A program made the translations under genes and the position numbers. The notes under the pieces were generated by a model. It saw nothing but the letters and a program-made list of their open reading frames with translations. It was not told the DNA's origin and ran no database searches. From Candidatus Zhuqueibacterota bacterium (GTDB lineage: Bacteria; Zhuqueibacterota; Zhuqueibacteria; Zhuqueibacterales; Zhuqueibacteraceae), in the NCBI GenBank assembly GCA_022616415.1, contig JAKEEU010000245.1, positions 1 through 35,783 of the forward strand: a stretch of DNA of 35,783 nt, in the 5' to 3' direction. Below, piece after piece: positions 23,460 through 31,333 of this stretch (position 1 is the first letter of the stretch; each line of letters starts with the position of its first letter).

Positions 23460-26321
23460 ATGAAAACCTCGTTTACAAAACGCTCCTGCCTCGTATTGCT
23501 TTTTTTTGTTGCTGCAGCAATTGCTTTGTTCCAATTGGGAATCTTCGATCATTCCCGTCAACCCACCCTCGCCGAGCTGAAGAAAGTCGGCATGCCGCAC
23601 ATACGCTCGTCTTTCTCGCCGAAAAACCGCGATGATGCCTACGCGCGCCACGAGTACGAGATGCGGCGTTTGCGCGATCCGCAAACCGGCCGCATTCCCG
23701 ACAACATGCGCGCACGGGAATTGGATTTCGCTCGCAACCTGCCCACGCGCGAACGCCTGCAAAAGGACGGCGGGGCGCAGCTCTTTGCCGCAGACTGGGC
23801 GCGCCGAGGTCCGATCAACGTCGGCGGCCGAACCCGCGCGCTGGCCATCGATCTCAATTACAACGGCACTTCGAACCGGCGCACTTTGGCCGGCGGCGTT
23901 TCCGGCGGCATGTTTCTTTCAACGGATGATGGCGCGACCTGGCAGATGACCACGACGCTCGCGCAGCTTCCCAGTGCCACCTGTTTGGTGCAAAATCCCA
24001 ATAATCGCAACGTCTGGTATTACGGCACCGGCGAATTGATCGGCTCGACGTTCGCCGGCACCATGGGCATTCCCGGCCAGGGCATTTTCAAATCAACCGA
24101 CGGCGGCCGCACCTGGTCGCAGCTCCCGGCCACGGCGCAAGGCAGCAAAACCCAGTTTGACAACACGTTCGATTTTGTGTGGAATCTGGCGATTCACCCC
24201 AAGAGTGGCGCCATCTTCGCTGCGACACTCGGTTTCATCATGCGCTCAACTGATGGCGGGAACAGTTGGACGGACGTGTTAGCCGGACAAGATGCCAATA
24301 ATTTTCTCAGCATTTTTACCGATGTGGTGATTGCAGCCAACGGCGAGGTGTACGCCACATTGAGCCGCAACGGCACAGCGCTGAATAAGCAACAATACGG
24401 CGTCTTCCGCTCGAGCAATAACGGCGATCAATTCACCGTCATCTCGCCGCCGGGATTGGCGCCTGATCCGTACCGCATGGTGTTGGCGACCGCGCCATCC
24501 GATCCGAATACACTTTATCTGCTCGTGCAAGCCAAACCCGCCGGCGCCGTTGCTTCCGATCACCAGTTTTTCCGTTACAATGCGGCGAACAACACGCGGG
24601 CCGATCTCTCAGCGAATGTGCCCAACGAACCGGGGCTTGCGGGCAACGCTTCATTCAGCTCGCAAGGCGGTTACGATCTCATCGTCAAAGTCAAGCCGGA
24701 CAACGCCAATGTGGTGTGGATCGGCGGCACCAATTTGTATCGCTCCACCAATGGCGGGCAGAACTTCACGCGGGTCGGCGGCTACGTGAGCGCGAATACT
24801 TACGCGCAATTCCAGAACCATCACTCGGATCAACATGCCATTGCCTTTTTCCCGAACAATCCCAACGCCATGATCTCCGGCCACGACGGCGGGCTTGCGA
24901 AAACCACGAATGTTTTGGCGCAGCCGCAAACCTGGACGTCGCTGAATAATGGTTACATCGCCACGCAGTTTTACACCGTTGCCGTTGATCCACAAGCCGG
25001 AAGCGATTTCATCACTGGCGGTACGCAGGACAACGGCAGTTGGGGCACCGAGGTGGCGAATTTTTCCACGCCGTGGGCTTCACTTCTGCCCGGTGATGGA
25101 GCATATACGGACATCGTCGCCGGCGGCAATCCTTTTTATGTCTCCGCTCAACAAGGCGTCATCGTCCGCGCGCGGCGGTCGAACAACCAACTGCTCTATA
25201 CTTTGGTGCAACCGGCCACAACCAATGGTGAAAGTGATTTTCTTTTTATCGCGCCTTTTCAGTTGGATCCCAACAATCCCCGCGTGATGTATTTGGCCGT
25301 CGCCAACGGTGTGTGGCGCAACAGCAACCTGGATGCGATCACGGTGGTGGACAATCAGAATCCGGTCACCACCAATTGGTCGGCATTGAATAACTCGGCG
25401 ATTGCCAACACCCAGGTCACGACGCTGGCGGTTTCCAAAATCCCGGCGAACCGTCTCTATTTCGGCGCGACCGATTATCAAACGAACACGTTTTTGATGC
25501 GCGTGAATAATGCGCCAACCAATCCGGCCGGCACGAACATTACACCCGCCGGTGTTCCCGGCGGCGCTTATCCGTCGTGCCTCGCTGTCAATCCGAATAA
25601 CGCCGATGAGATCATCGCGGTGTTTTCCAATTATCGCATTCCGAGTTTATGGCATTCCACCAACGGCGGCGCAAGCTGGACGGACGTCGAAGGCAATCTC
25701 GCCGGCGACGAAGGGCCTTCGATTCGCTGGGCCAGCATCGTTCCCTCCAATAATGGGAAAGCTTATTTTCTCGCCACCAGCACCGGCGTTTATTCGACGA
25801 CGAGATTGAACGGCGCCAACACCTTGTGGGCGCAAGAAGGCAGTACGCCGATTGGCAATGCCGTGGTGGATATGATCGCCGCGCGTCCGGCCGATGGCTT
25901 GGTGGTGGCTGGAACACACGGTCGCGGCGTTTACAGCGCCCGTTTGAACACGACTGCCGTTGAGAGAAGCGATGAGAACACCGGCCTGCCGCAGGAATTC
26001 CGTTTGTCGCAAAACTATCCCAATCCTTTTTCCAATGACGGAGCCCCGACGGACGTAGACTTCGGCAATCCGGAGACCACGATTCGCTATAACCTGCCAT
26101 CCGCCGGAAAAGTTTCACTGGCGATTTATGATATGCGCGGCGGGCTGATCAAGACGCTGGAATCCGGCAATAGAACTGCCGGAGAGCATATCGTGCGCTG
26201 GGATGGCCGCGATAGCAGAGGTGAACGAGTTGCCAGCGGCGTCTATTTTTATCGTCTCGATGCCGTTTCCGATAATGGCGCGGCGACGAGGTTGACAAAG
26301 AAGTTGATGGTCGTGAAGTAA
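23460..26321 (+). CDS. Secreted beta-propeller (BNR/sortilin-like) protein with C-terminal sorting domain, 953 aa
   Basis: I prefer ATG 23460 (MKTSFTKRSCLVLLFFVAAA) because TTAGGATGA lies at the right distance; ATG 23451 has none. It has a signal peptide of ~25 residues. From residue ~110 to 850 there are repeated Asp-box-like turns: STDDGATWQM, STDGGRTWSQ, STDGGNSWTD, STNGGQNFTR and STNGGASWTD, the mark of BNR/sialidase-like propellers. The C-terminal ~95 residues (FRLSQNYPNPFSNDG ... SGVYFYRLDA ... KKLMVVK) form a FlgD-like/type A sorting domain, used for export by the type IX system in FCB bacteria. It is probably a cell-surface or released binding protein; no catalytic residues could be identified. 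A hairpin and a strong terminator follow. Confidence 0.9.
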   Translation: MKTSFTKRSCLVLLFFVAAAIALFQLGIFDHSRQPTLAELKKVGMPHIRSSFSPKNRDDAYARHEYEMRRLRDPQTGRIPDNMRARELDFARNLPTRERLQKDGGAQLFAADWARRGPINVGGRTRALAIDLNYNGTSNRRTLAGGVSGGMFLSTDDGATWQMTTTLAQLPSATCLVQNPNNRNVWYYGTGELIGSTFAGTMGIPGQGIFKSTDGGRTWSQLPATAQGSKTQFDNTFDFVWNLAIHPKSGAIFAATLGFIMRSTDGGNSWTDVLAGQDANNFLSIFTDVVIAANGEVYATLSRNGTALNKQQYGVFRSSNNGDQFTVISPPGLAPDPYRMVLATAPSDPNTLYLLVQAKPAGAVASDHQFFRYNAANNTRADLSANVPNEPGLAGNASFSSQGGYDLIVKVKPDNANVVWIGGTNLYRSTNGGQNFTRVGGYVSANTYAQFQNHHSDQHAIAFFPNNPNAMISGHDGGLAKTTNVLAQPQTWTSLNNGYIATQFYTVAVDPQAGSDFITGGTQDNGSWGTEVANFSTPWASLLPGDGAYTDIVAGGNPFYVSAQQGVIVRARRSNNQLLYTLVQPATTNGESDFLFIAPFQLDPNNPRVMYLAVANGVWRNSNLDAITVVDNQNPVTTNWSALNNSAIANTQVTTLAVSKIPANRLYFGATDYQTNTFLMRVNNAPTNPAGTNITPAGVPGGAYPSCLAVNPNNADEIIAVFSNYRIPSLWHSTNGGASWTDVEGNLAGDEGPSIRWASIVPSNNGKAYFLATSTGVYSTTRLNGANTLWAQEGSTPIGNAVVDMIAARPADGLVVAGTHGRGVYSARLNTTAVERSDENTGLPQEFRLSQNYPNPFSNDGAPTDVDFGNPETTIRYNLPSAGKVSLAIYDMRGGLIKTLESGNRTAGEHIVRWDGRDSRGERVASGVYFYRLDAVSDNGAATRLTKKLMVVK

Positions 26322-26340
26322 CCCAGACGGCTCGTCTGGG
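26322..26340. other. Short hairpin directly after the propeller gene
   Basis: CCCAGACG (26322-26329) pairs with CGTCTGGG (26333-26340) around GCT, starting one base after the TAA. No T-run follows. It probably protects the transcript end or works with the terminator 45 bases later. Confidence 0.5.
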
Positions 26341-26384
26341 CGAAAAATATTTCTTGCGCTTGCCGATATTCGATGTTATTTTCG

Positions 26385-26420
26385 CAGACCGGCCACTCCG
26401 AGTGACCGGTCTGTTTTTTT
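26385..26420 (+). terminator. Rho-independent terminator
   Basis: A 13-bp stem with one mismatch (CAGACCGGCCACT with AGTGACCGGTCTG, 26385-26413) is followed by seven T (26414-26420). It ends the propeller transcript and lies just before the AlkA-like gene; it also argues against using upstream in-frame starts for that gene. Confidence 0.9.
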
Positions 26421-26449
26421 ATGCCCACTCACAAAGCCCATGGCGTCTC

Positions 26450-27343
26450 ATGCACAGACAAATCGCCGCAACCGGCGAAGACTTGAATTTTGCTCTCACC
26501 CTCCGTCGCTACCAGGCTTACGGCGAAGATGCCGCCAATTATTTCGACGGCAAAGATTTTCGCAAAGTGTTCGCCGCGAGCGATAAGCATTTCCTGCTGT
26601 CGCTGCGGGAAGCAAATGGCGGCGTAATATTGGGCGTTCAGCCTCCAACCCGCTCGCAAGCCGTTTGGCAAGCTGCCGGGCATGTCGCGCGCAAGATTCT
26701 CGGCTTGGATTTTCCGCTTGCGGCTTTTTATCAATTTGCCAAAAGCGATTCCATCCTGCGCGAGCTCACGCAAAAATTCCGCGGTTTTCGTCCCACGCTA
26801 TCCACGACTCCTTTCGAGTCTATCGTTACTTCCATTACGGCACAACAAATCAATCTGCAATTTGCCTTCACCGTGCGCAGCCGCCTGGTTCGCCGGTATG
26901 GCGAGAAGCTTATTGTTAATGGCCAAACTTATTTTGCGTTTCCGCAGCCGAAAAAATTGGCGCGGGCGAAAGTGAGCAGCTTGCGCCAATTGCAATTTAC
27001 CGGGAAAAAGTCCGAATACACCATCGGCTTGGCAAGAGCCATTCGTGATGGCCAGCTCGATTTGGAGACGCTGTCGCAGCAGCCGGAGGAGAATATAGCC
27101 GAAAAACTCATGGCGCTGCATGGCATCGGCCGCTGGACGGTGGATTGGTTTTTAGCGCGTTGTCTCGGACGCGGCCACGCTTTCCCAGCGGGCGATCTCG
27201 GCGTGCGCAAAGCCGTGCAGCACTTTTATTTCAACGGCGAGCCGAAGCCGGAAGCGGAATTGCGGGAGTTCGCCAAACGCTGGGGCGAATTTGCGAATCT
27301 GGCCACGCATTATTTGCTGACGGGCTTGGCGCTGGGAATGTAA
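26450..27343 (+). CDS. AlkA-like DNA-3-methyladenine glycosylase, 297 aa
   Basis: Removes alkylated bases from DNA. The helix-hairpin-helix motif is LMALHGIGRWTVDWFLAR (~220-237), and the catalytic Asp is in FPAGDLGVRKAV (~249), the place of Asp238 in E. coli AlkA. FESIVTSITAQQINLQFA is the conserved helix before it. The N-terminal ~90 residues (HRQIAATGEDLNFALTLRRY, LSLREANGGVILGV) match the AlkA N-terminal beta domain. I choose ATG 26450; the longer open frame from 26354 passes through the terminator hairpin. No ribosome site is obvious. The gene stands alone, with a stop before the promoter at 27352. Confidence 0.88.
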   Translation: MHRQIAATGEDLNFALTLRRYQAYGEDAANYFDGKDFRKVFAASDKHFLLSLREANGGVILGVQPPTRSQAVWQAAGHVARKILGLDFPLAAFYQFAKSDSILRELTQKFRGFRPTLSTTPFESIVTSITAQQINLQFAFTVRSRLVRRYGEKLIVNGQTYFAFPQPKKLARAKVSSLRQLQFTGKKSEYTIGLARAIRDGQLDLETLSQQPEENIAEKLMALHGIGRWTVDWFLARCLGRGHAFPAGDLGVRKAVQHFYFNGEPKPEAELREFAKRWGEFANLATHYLLTGLALGM

Positions 27344-27351
27344 AAATCATC

Positions 27352-27379
27352 TTGCAACTCATGGAGGTTTTGCTAAATT
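27352..27379 (+). promoter_or_regulatory. Possible promoter for the small protein at 27450
   Basis: TTGCAA (27352-27357), 16 bases, then TAAATT (27374-27379), about 70 bases before the ATG at 27450. Reasonable matches at both elements, and no terminator between. Confidence 0.4.
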
Positions 27380-27449
27380 TAAAAGGTGAAAGCACTGTTC
27401 TCATGATAATGAATGGTCCAACTTTCTAACTTGTAGAGGTATACGGCTT

Positions 27450-27641
27450 ATGATAACCATCACTTTCCCAGATCGCAAAACCGAGAAGCGAGCGCTTGCT
27501 TTTCTACTTGGGCGCTTTTCTGGTCGAGTGCTCCGCTCAGGCGAACATTTGGTCCCCGAAGCCGCTCTGGAAGCACTCGCCAATCAAAATATTCGATTCA
27601 CGCTTCAAAGGACGATGGAAAGCTCGCCTCGAACAACTTGA
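27450..27641 (+). CDS. Small hypothetical protein, 63 aa, possibly frameshifted
   Basis: ATG 27450 follows AGAGG at about the right distance. The protein starts MITITFPDRKTEKRALAFLL and contains LRSGEHLVPEAALEALANQ, a compact mixed alpha/beta pattern that I associate with small accessory or antitoxin-like proteins without being able to name a family. After NIRFT the reading becomes odd (LQRTMESSPRTT). The neighbouring frame gives a more protein-like tail (FKGRWKARLEQLELWMVSHR) ending at 27678, so a frameshift near 27605 is likely. Its role next to the aldehyde dehydrogenase is unknown. Confidence 0.5.
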   Translation: MITITFPDRKTEKRALAFLLGRFSGRVLRSGEHLVPEAALEALANQNIRFTLQRTMESSPRTT

Positions 27642-27754
27642 GCTTTGGATGGTGAGTCATCGAATTGATGTTGATTAGGTATGGTTCTTTTTCCTTGCAT
27701 CAAGCTTTACAAATTAATTCCCAACTAAGCGGGAACTGAAAAACCCGTTGCGAG

Positions 27755-27782
27755 ATTGGCTGTCAAAACGTTACGAGCCAAT
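27755..27782. promoter_or_regulatory. Leader hairpin before the aldehyde dehydrogenase
   Basis: ATTGGCT (27755-27761) pairs with AGCCAAT (27776-27782) around a 14-base loop, 20 bases before the ATG at 27803. It could act on translation or be a regulator site. The rest of 27642-27802 shows no clear promoter. Confidence 0.3.
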
Positions 27783-27802
27783 TGCAATTCCACGGAGCAA
27801 AT

Positions 27803-29419
27803 ATGCCACCCTTCATGGATCAAGACCTCCAATCCATCCAGGAGGTCCGTTCCCTAGTTGCCAAGGCGCGAGAAGCTTATCTGCGCTATAAAGAATTTTC
27901 GCAAGAACAAGTTGATCGCGTCGTTGCGGCAATGGCTGAAGCCGGCTTCAAAGCCAGCGAGCGGCTCGCGCGATTGGCAGTCGAAGAGACCAAGTACGGC
28001 AAAGTCGCGGACAAAACCGTCAAAAACCAATTTTCGACGCGCGATTTGTATGAGCATATAAAAGAGATTAAAACCGTCGGCGTGATTCGCGAGGATCCGA
28101 AAAAGAAAATTCTTGAAATTGCCGAGCCGATGGGCGTGGTTGCCGCAGTGGTGCCGACCACGAATCCGACTTCGACCGCGATGTTCAAATGCATTATCGC
28201 GGTGAAAGCTCGCAATGGCATTGTCGTTTCGCCGCATCCGCGCGCGAAAAACTGCACGCAAGAATCCGTGCACGTCGTTCGCATGGCCGCCGAAAGCGCC
28301 GGTGCACCAACTGATCTCATTCATTGTCTTTCATTACCGACGACCGAAGGCACCAACGAATTGATGCGCCACCGCGAGGTTGCCGTCATTCTTGCCACCG
28401 GCGGCACCGGGCTCGTGCGCGCGGCTTATTCAGCCGGCAAACCAGCTTATGGCGTCGGTCCCGGCAATGTGCCGGTGTATATCGACCGCAGCGCCGATAT
28501 TCCCAAAGCCGTTGCGGATGCCGTCGCTGGAAAAACTTTTGATTGGGGCACCTTGTGCTCTTCGGAACAAGCCCTCGTTGTCGATGCGCCAGTGGCGGAT
28601 CGTGTTATCGAAGAATTGAAAAAGCAAAAAGCCTATTTTTTAAATGAGGCCGAGGCCGATAAAGTGGCGAAAGTTTTGGTCACGCCGGAATTCCGCATCA
28701 ATGCCGAGATGGTCGGCCAATCGCCGCAGCGCATTGCCAATGCCGCCGGATTTTCTGTGCCGGATGACGTGCGCGTTTTGGTGGCGCGATTGGCCGGCGT
28801 GGGACGGCAATACCCGCTCTCCGCCGAAAAACTTTCTCCGGTGTTGGCTTTGTATATCGAAGACGGCTGGCAAAAAGGCTGCGACCGCTGCATGGAGCTG
28901 CTCAATTTCGGCGGTCGCGGTCACTCACTGGCGATTCATGCCAATGACAAAGAGGTGGTGATGCAATTCGGGCTGAAGAAGCCGGCGTTTCGCATCATCG
29001 TCAATTCGCCGGCGGCCATTGGCGCAGTTGGCTACACCACTGAGCTTGATCCGAGCATGACGCTCGGCTGCGGCTCCTACGGCGGCAATATCACCAGCGA
29101 CAACATCGGCCCGGTGCATCTCATGAATATCAAGCGCGTGGCGTGGGAAACCAAGCCGCTGTCGATGCCGCGCGAAACCGGCGCCTGGCGGCCAACGTTG
29201 CCGGCCTCCACAACGCGTGCGACTGAGTTTCCATATCAGAAGGCGCTATCTTCCGACGTCTCGCGCAAAGGCGGCTCGGTGAAGCCAATGCCGGCCCCTG
29301 CTGACAAACCGTGGTTGTCAACTCGTGAAACTTCGGAGAAGAAATACGGCACTGGCAAGATGAGCGGCGAGCAGGTGGATAAGATTGTGAGCGAGTTTGT
29401 GAAGACGAGGAGGAGGTAG
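27803..29419 (+). CDS. CoA-acylating aldehyde dehydrogenase (EutE/PduP-like), 538 aa
   Basis: Oxidises an aldehyde (acetaldehyde or propionaldehyde type) to acyl-CoA with NAD. The catalytic Cys252 lies in DWGTLCSSEQ, as in EutE/PduP and the AdhE N-terminal half. Nucleotide-binding segments are PMGVVAAVVPTTNPTSTAMF and ATGGTGLVRAAYS with GVGPGNVPVYI. The start is ATG 27803, after CGGAGC. Following the enzyme core is a loose linker (~480-515) and a short terminal helix, SGEQVDKIVSEFVKTRRR. A C-terminal amphipathic helix of this kind is how some microcompartment-associated aldehyde dehydrogenases are targeted into the shell. PduL follows 151 bases later, giving the two successive steps aldehyde to acyl-CoA to acyl-phosphate. 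Confidence 0.93.
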   Translation: MPPFMDQDLQSIQEVRSLVAKAREAYLRYKEFSQEQVDRVVAAMAEAGFKASERLARLAVEETKYGKVADKTVKNQFSTRDLYEHIKEIKTVGVIREDPKKKILEIAEPMGVVAAVVPTTNPTSTAMFKCIIAVKARNGIVVSPHPRAKNCTQESVHVVRMAAESAGAPTDLIHCLSLPTTEGTNELMRHREVAVILATGGTGLVRAAYSAGKPAYGVGPGNVPVYIDRSADIPKAVADAVAGKTFDWGTLCSSEQALVVDAPVADRVIEELKKQKAYFLNEAEADKVAKVLVTPEFRINAEMVGQSPQRIANAAGFSVPDDVRVLVARLAGVGRQYPLSAEKLSPVLALYIEDGWQKGCDRCMELLNFGGRGHSLAIHANDKEVVMQFGLKKPAFRIIVNSPAAIGAVGYTTELDPSMTLGCGSYGGNITSDNIGPVHLMNIKRVAWETKPLSMPRETGAWRPTLPASTTRATEFPYQKALSSDVSRKGGSVKPMPAPADKPWLSTRETSEKKYGTGKMSGEQVDKIVSEFVKTRRR

Positions 29420-29570
29420 ATAAAAAAAGATAAAAATCTAAATAAGAAAAGGAGCCAGGCAATTTATGTAATCGGTTGGCGGCCTTTATCCGTTGGAATA
29501 CAAATTATCAGAGGTTGTTTCAGGATTTGTCTACCCAGCAGCCATTCTGTATTTCAAAAAACAATAACCA

Positions 29571-30323
29571 ATGCCCCTCACCATCCCCATCGGCGTTTCC
29601 AATCGCCATTTCCATATAGCGCAAGCCGATCTGGAAACTCTCTTCGGCGCCGGCTATCAGCTTACCAAGCTGCGCGACATTTCGCAGAAAGGCCAGTTTG
29701 CCGCGAATGAGACGCTCACCGTGGTTGGACCAAAGGGAAAAATAGAAAAGGTTCGTATCGTTGGCCCGACGCGTGGCAAGACGCAACTGGAAATTTCGCA
29801 CAGCGACGCGGTTTTGCTCGGCCTCGATCCGCCGGTGCGCTACTCCGGCGACCTTACCGGCTCGGCCGGCGTTCATCTCATCGGCCCCAAAGGCGAGATG
29901 AATTTAAAAGAAGGTGTCATCATCGCGCAGCGCCACATTCACATGACCCCGGCAGACGCGAAAAATTTCGGCGTGAAAGACCGCGACCGTGTCGTTATCG
30001 CGCCCATGGCCAAAATGCTCCCGCCCAATTTCGAAGACCGCACGGTGATTTTCGATAATGTTCTCATCCGTGTTGACGAAAGTTTCGTGCTCGATTTTCA
30101 CATCGATCTCGATGAGGCCAATGCCGCGGGATTGAAAACCGGTGATAAAGTTCGTATTCTCGGCTTGTCGACTTGTGCGTCGGCTGAACCGCCGGTGAGA
30201 CTCATCACCGAAAACGACGTGCGGCGTGCCATTCTTGAAAAGCGCCGCATCAAAGTTCCGGCCGGCGCCAAAATCACGCCGGCAGCGGCGGAGCTGGCGA
30301 AATCGCATAAGGTGTTTTTGTAA
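29571..30323 (+). CDS. pduL: PduL-type phosphate acyltransferase, 250 aa
   Basis: Converts acyl-CoA and phosphate to acyl-phosphate and CoA. Two PduL half-domains are present, each with metal-binding histidines: GVSNRHFHI (His13, His15) and AQRHIHM (His122, His124). RDISQKGQFAANETLTVVGP and GLKTGDKVRI are the barrel signatures. The last ~42 residues (RLITENDVRRAILEKRRIKV ... ITPAAAELAKSHKVFL) form an extra tail of a type also seen on other microcompartment enzymes. There is no N-terminal encapsulation helix, as the conserved domain starts at residue 4. It lies downstream of the aldehyde dehydrogenase; the gap between them holds a half copy of the ATCCGTTGG repeat. The ribosome site is poor. 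Confidence 0.93.
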   Translation: MPLTIPIGVSNRHFHIAQADLETLFGAGYQLTKLRDISQKGQFAANETLTVVGPKGKIEKVRIVGPTRGKTQLEISHSDAVLLGLDPPVRYSGDLTGSAGVHLIGPKGEMNLKEGVIIAQRHIHMTPADAKNFGVKDRDRVVIAPMAKMLPPNFEDRTVIFDNVLIRVDESFVLDFHIDLDEANAAGLKTGDKVRILGLSTCASAEPPVRLITENDVRRAILEKRRIKVPAGAKITPAAAELAKSHKVFL

Positions 30324-30347
30324 TGGTTGATGGATTATTGGAGTGTT

Positions 30348-30409
30348 GGAGTAATGGAGTTTTGGATTGTTGGAGCCACAACTCCAATAATCCAAAACTC
30401 CATTACTCC
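30348..30409. repeat. ATTGGAG/AATGGAG-type hairpin repeat
   Basis: Arms of 28 bases (30348-30375 and 30382-30409) differ at one position and surround a 6-base loop. The words GGAGTAATGGAG and TTTTGGATT are characteristic. Its translation (YWSVGVMEFW...) is a common artefact peptide in bacterial annotations. It sits 25 bases after pduL and could end that transcript, though without a T-run. Confidence 0.9.
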
Positions 30410-30437
30410 GGTCTCTCAGTGCGACAAAACTGAAAAT

Positions 30438-31226
30438 ATGATGTCCCAGGAATCCTTTCGTATTCATCTCTCCGGTAATTGGCCACGCCCACGAGTTCAT
30501 GTCAACTATCAACCCATCGAATATACTTTGCCCGGCGAGTTCGCTCGCCGGTCGTTAACGTTTTGGGAGACACAATTAGCCCAGCCCAACCGTCGCCTCT
30601 TCAATGGCGCGCTATGCCGACTGGAAAATTTTTCTCAAACAAATGGCGCGTTGCACTTGTCGCTGTCCCGCACTTGCTATCGCGATTTACTCTTCAGCAA
30701 TGCGAATACGAACGAGTTGCTGCGCGCGTTGGGCGAAAACGGCCCGGTGCGCGCGCTCGGCATCAGCGCCGTCATTGAAACCGCGGACGGCTTTCTGCCG
30801 CTGATCCGCCGCAGCGAGCACGTCGGCGAATTCCCCGGCGGCTTGGACGTCGTTGGCGGACACGTTCATCCCGACGATCATCTCCGCAATGGCGTTCCCG
30901 ATGTGTTTTTCGCCATTGCCGACGAAGTCACCGCAGAACTCGGCATTCCATTGCATTTGCTCGGCAATTTGATCTGTTGTGGCTTGGGCGAAAACTGGCG
31001 CCATCGCAAGCCCGAACTGGCCTTTTTTCTCGCCTTGCCGCTGACGATGAAAGGAGTTCAGCAATTGGCGCCGAGCGCCCGCGAGGCCGATGAATTTACC
31101 GAGTTGCTCGCCGTGCGCGCGGAAAAGGCGAGCTTGCAGCGCTTCATTGCCGAGAATGCGGCTCGCATCACGCCTTCGGCGCATGGCTGTTTGCAAATTT
31201 ATGGGAGATTGAAAAATTGGTTGTGA
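30438..31226 (+). CDS. Nudix-like protein, 262 aa
   Basis: I start at ATG 30438 (MMSQESFRIH); the frame stays open to 30327 but that part is the hairpin repeat. The central region ISAVIETADGFLPLIRRSEH, then GGLDVVGGHVHPDD and FFAIADEVTAELGI, has the order of a Nudix box, with Glu at DEV and AELG in the catalytic helix. The box is longer than the standard one, with an insertion between GGHVHPDD and the helix, which recalls the NUDT22 (UDP-sugar hydrolase) type. A nucleotide-sugar or CoA-type diphosphate substrate is thus plausible. The C-terminus ends in a helix rich in charged residues. It stands between PduL and the DacB-like gene without evident coupling to either. Confidence 0.7.
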   Translation: MMSQESFRIHLSGNWPRPRVHVNYQPIEYTLPGEFARRSLTFWETQLAQPNRRLFNGALCRLENFSQTNGALHLSLSRTCYRDLLFSNANTNELLRALGENGPVRALGISAVIETADGFLPLIRRSEHVGEFPGGLDVVGGHVHPDDHLRNGVPDVFFAIADEVTAELGIPLHLLGNLICCGLGENWRHRKPELAFFLALPLTMKGVQQLAPSAREADEFTELLAVRAEKASLQRFIAENAARITPSAHGCLQIYGRLKNWL

Positions 31227-31242
31227 TCCTGTTAAAAAAGTT

Positions 31243-31305
31243 CCCCAGCGGATGAATCAAGACCAACGGGTAAAACCTCCGCTGGTTTTAATCTATCCGT
31301 TTGGG
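31243..31305. repeat. Long hairpin repeat, copy B of the ATCCGTTGG family
   Basis: Arms of 27 bases (31243-31269 and 31279-31305) pair at 20 positions; most of the differences are transitions, so G-U pairs can form in RNA. The loop is GTAAAACCT. It lies between the Nudix gene stop and the start of the DacB-like gene, with AGGAGG of the latter immediately after it. Confidence 0.8.
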
Positions 31306-31333
31306 AAAAATCCTGAGGAGGTTCTGTTTCATC

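Noticed and set aside
26322..26420. Start of the AlkA-like gene at 26354
   Set aside because: That would place coding sequence through a strong rho-independent terminator; ATG 26450 begins where AlkA similarity begins.
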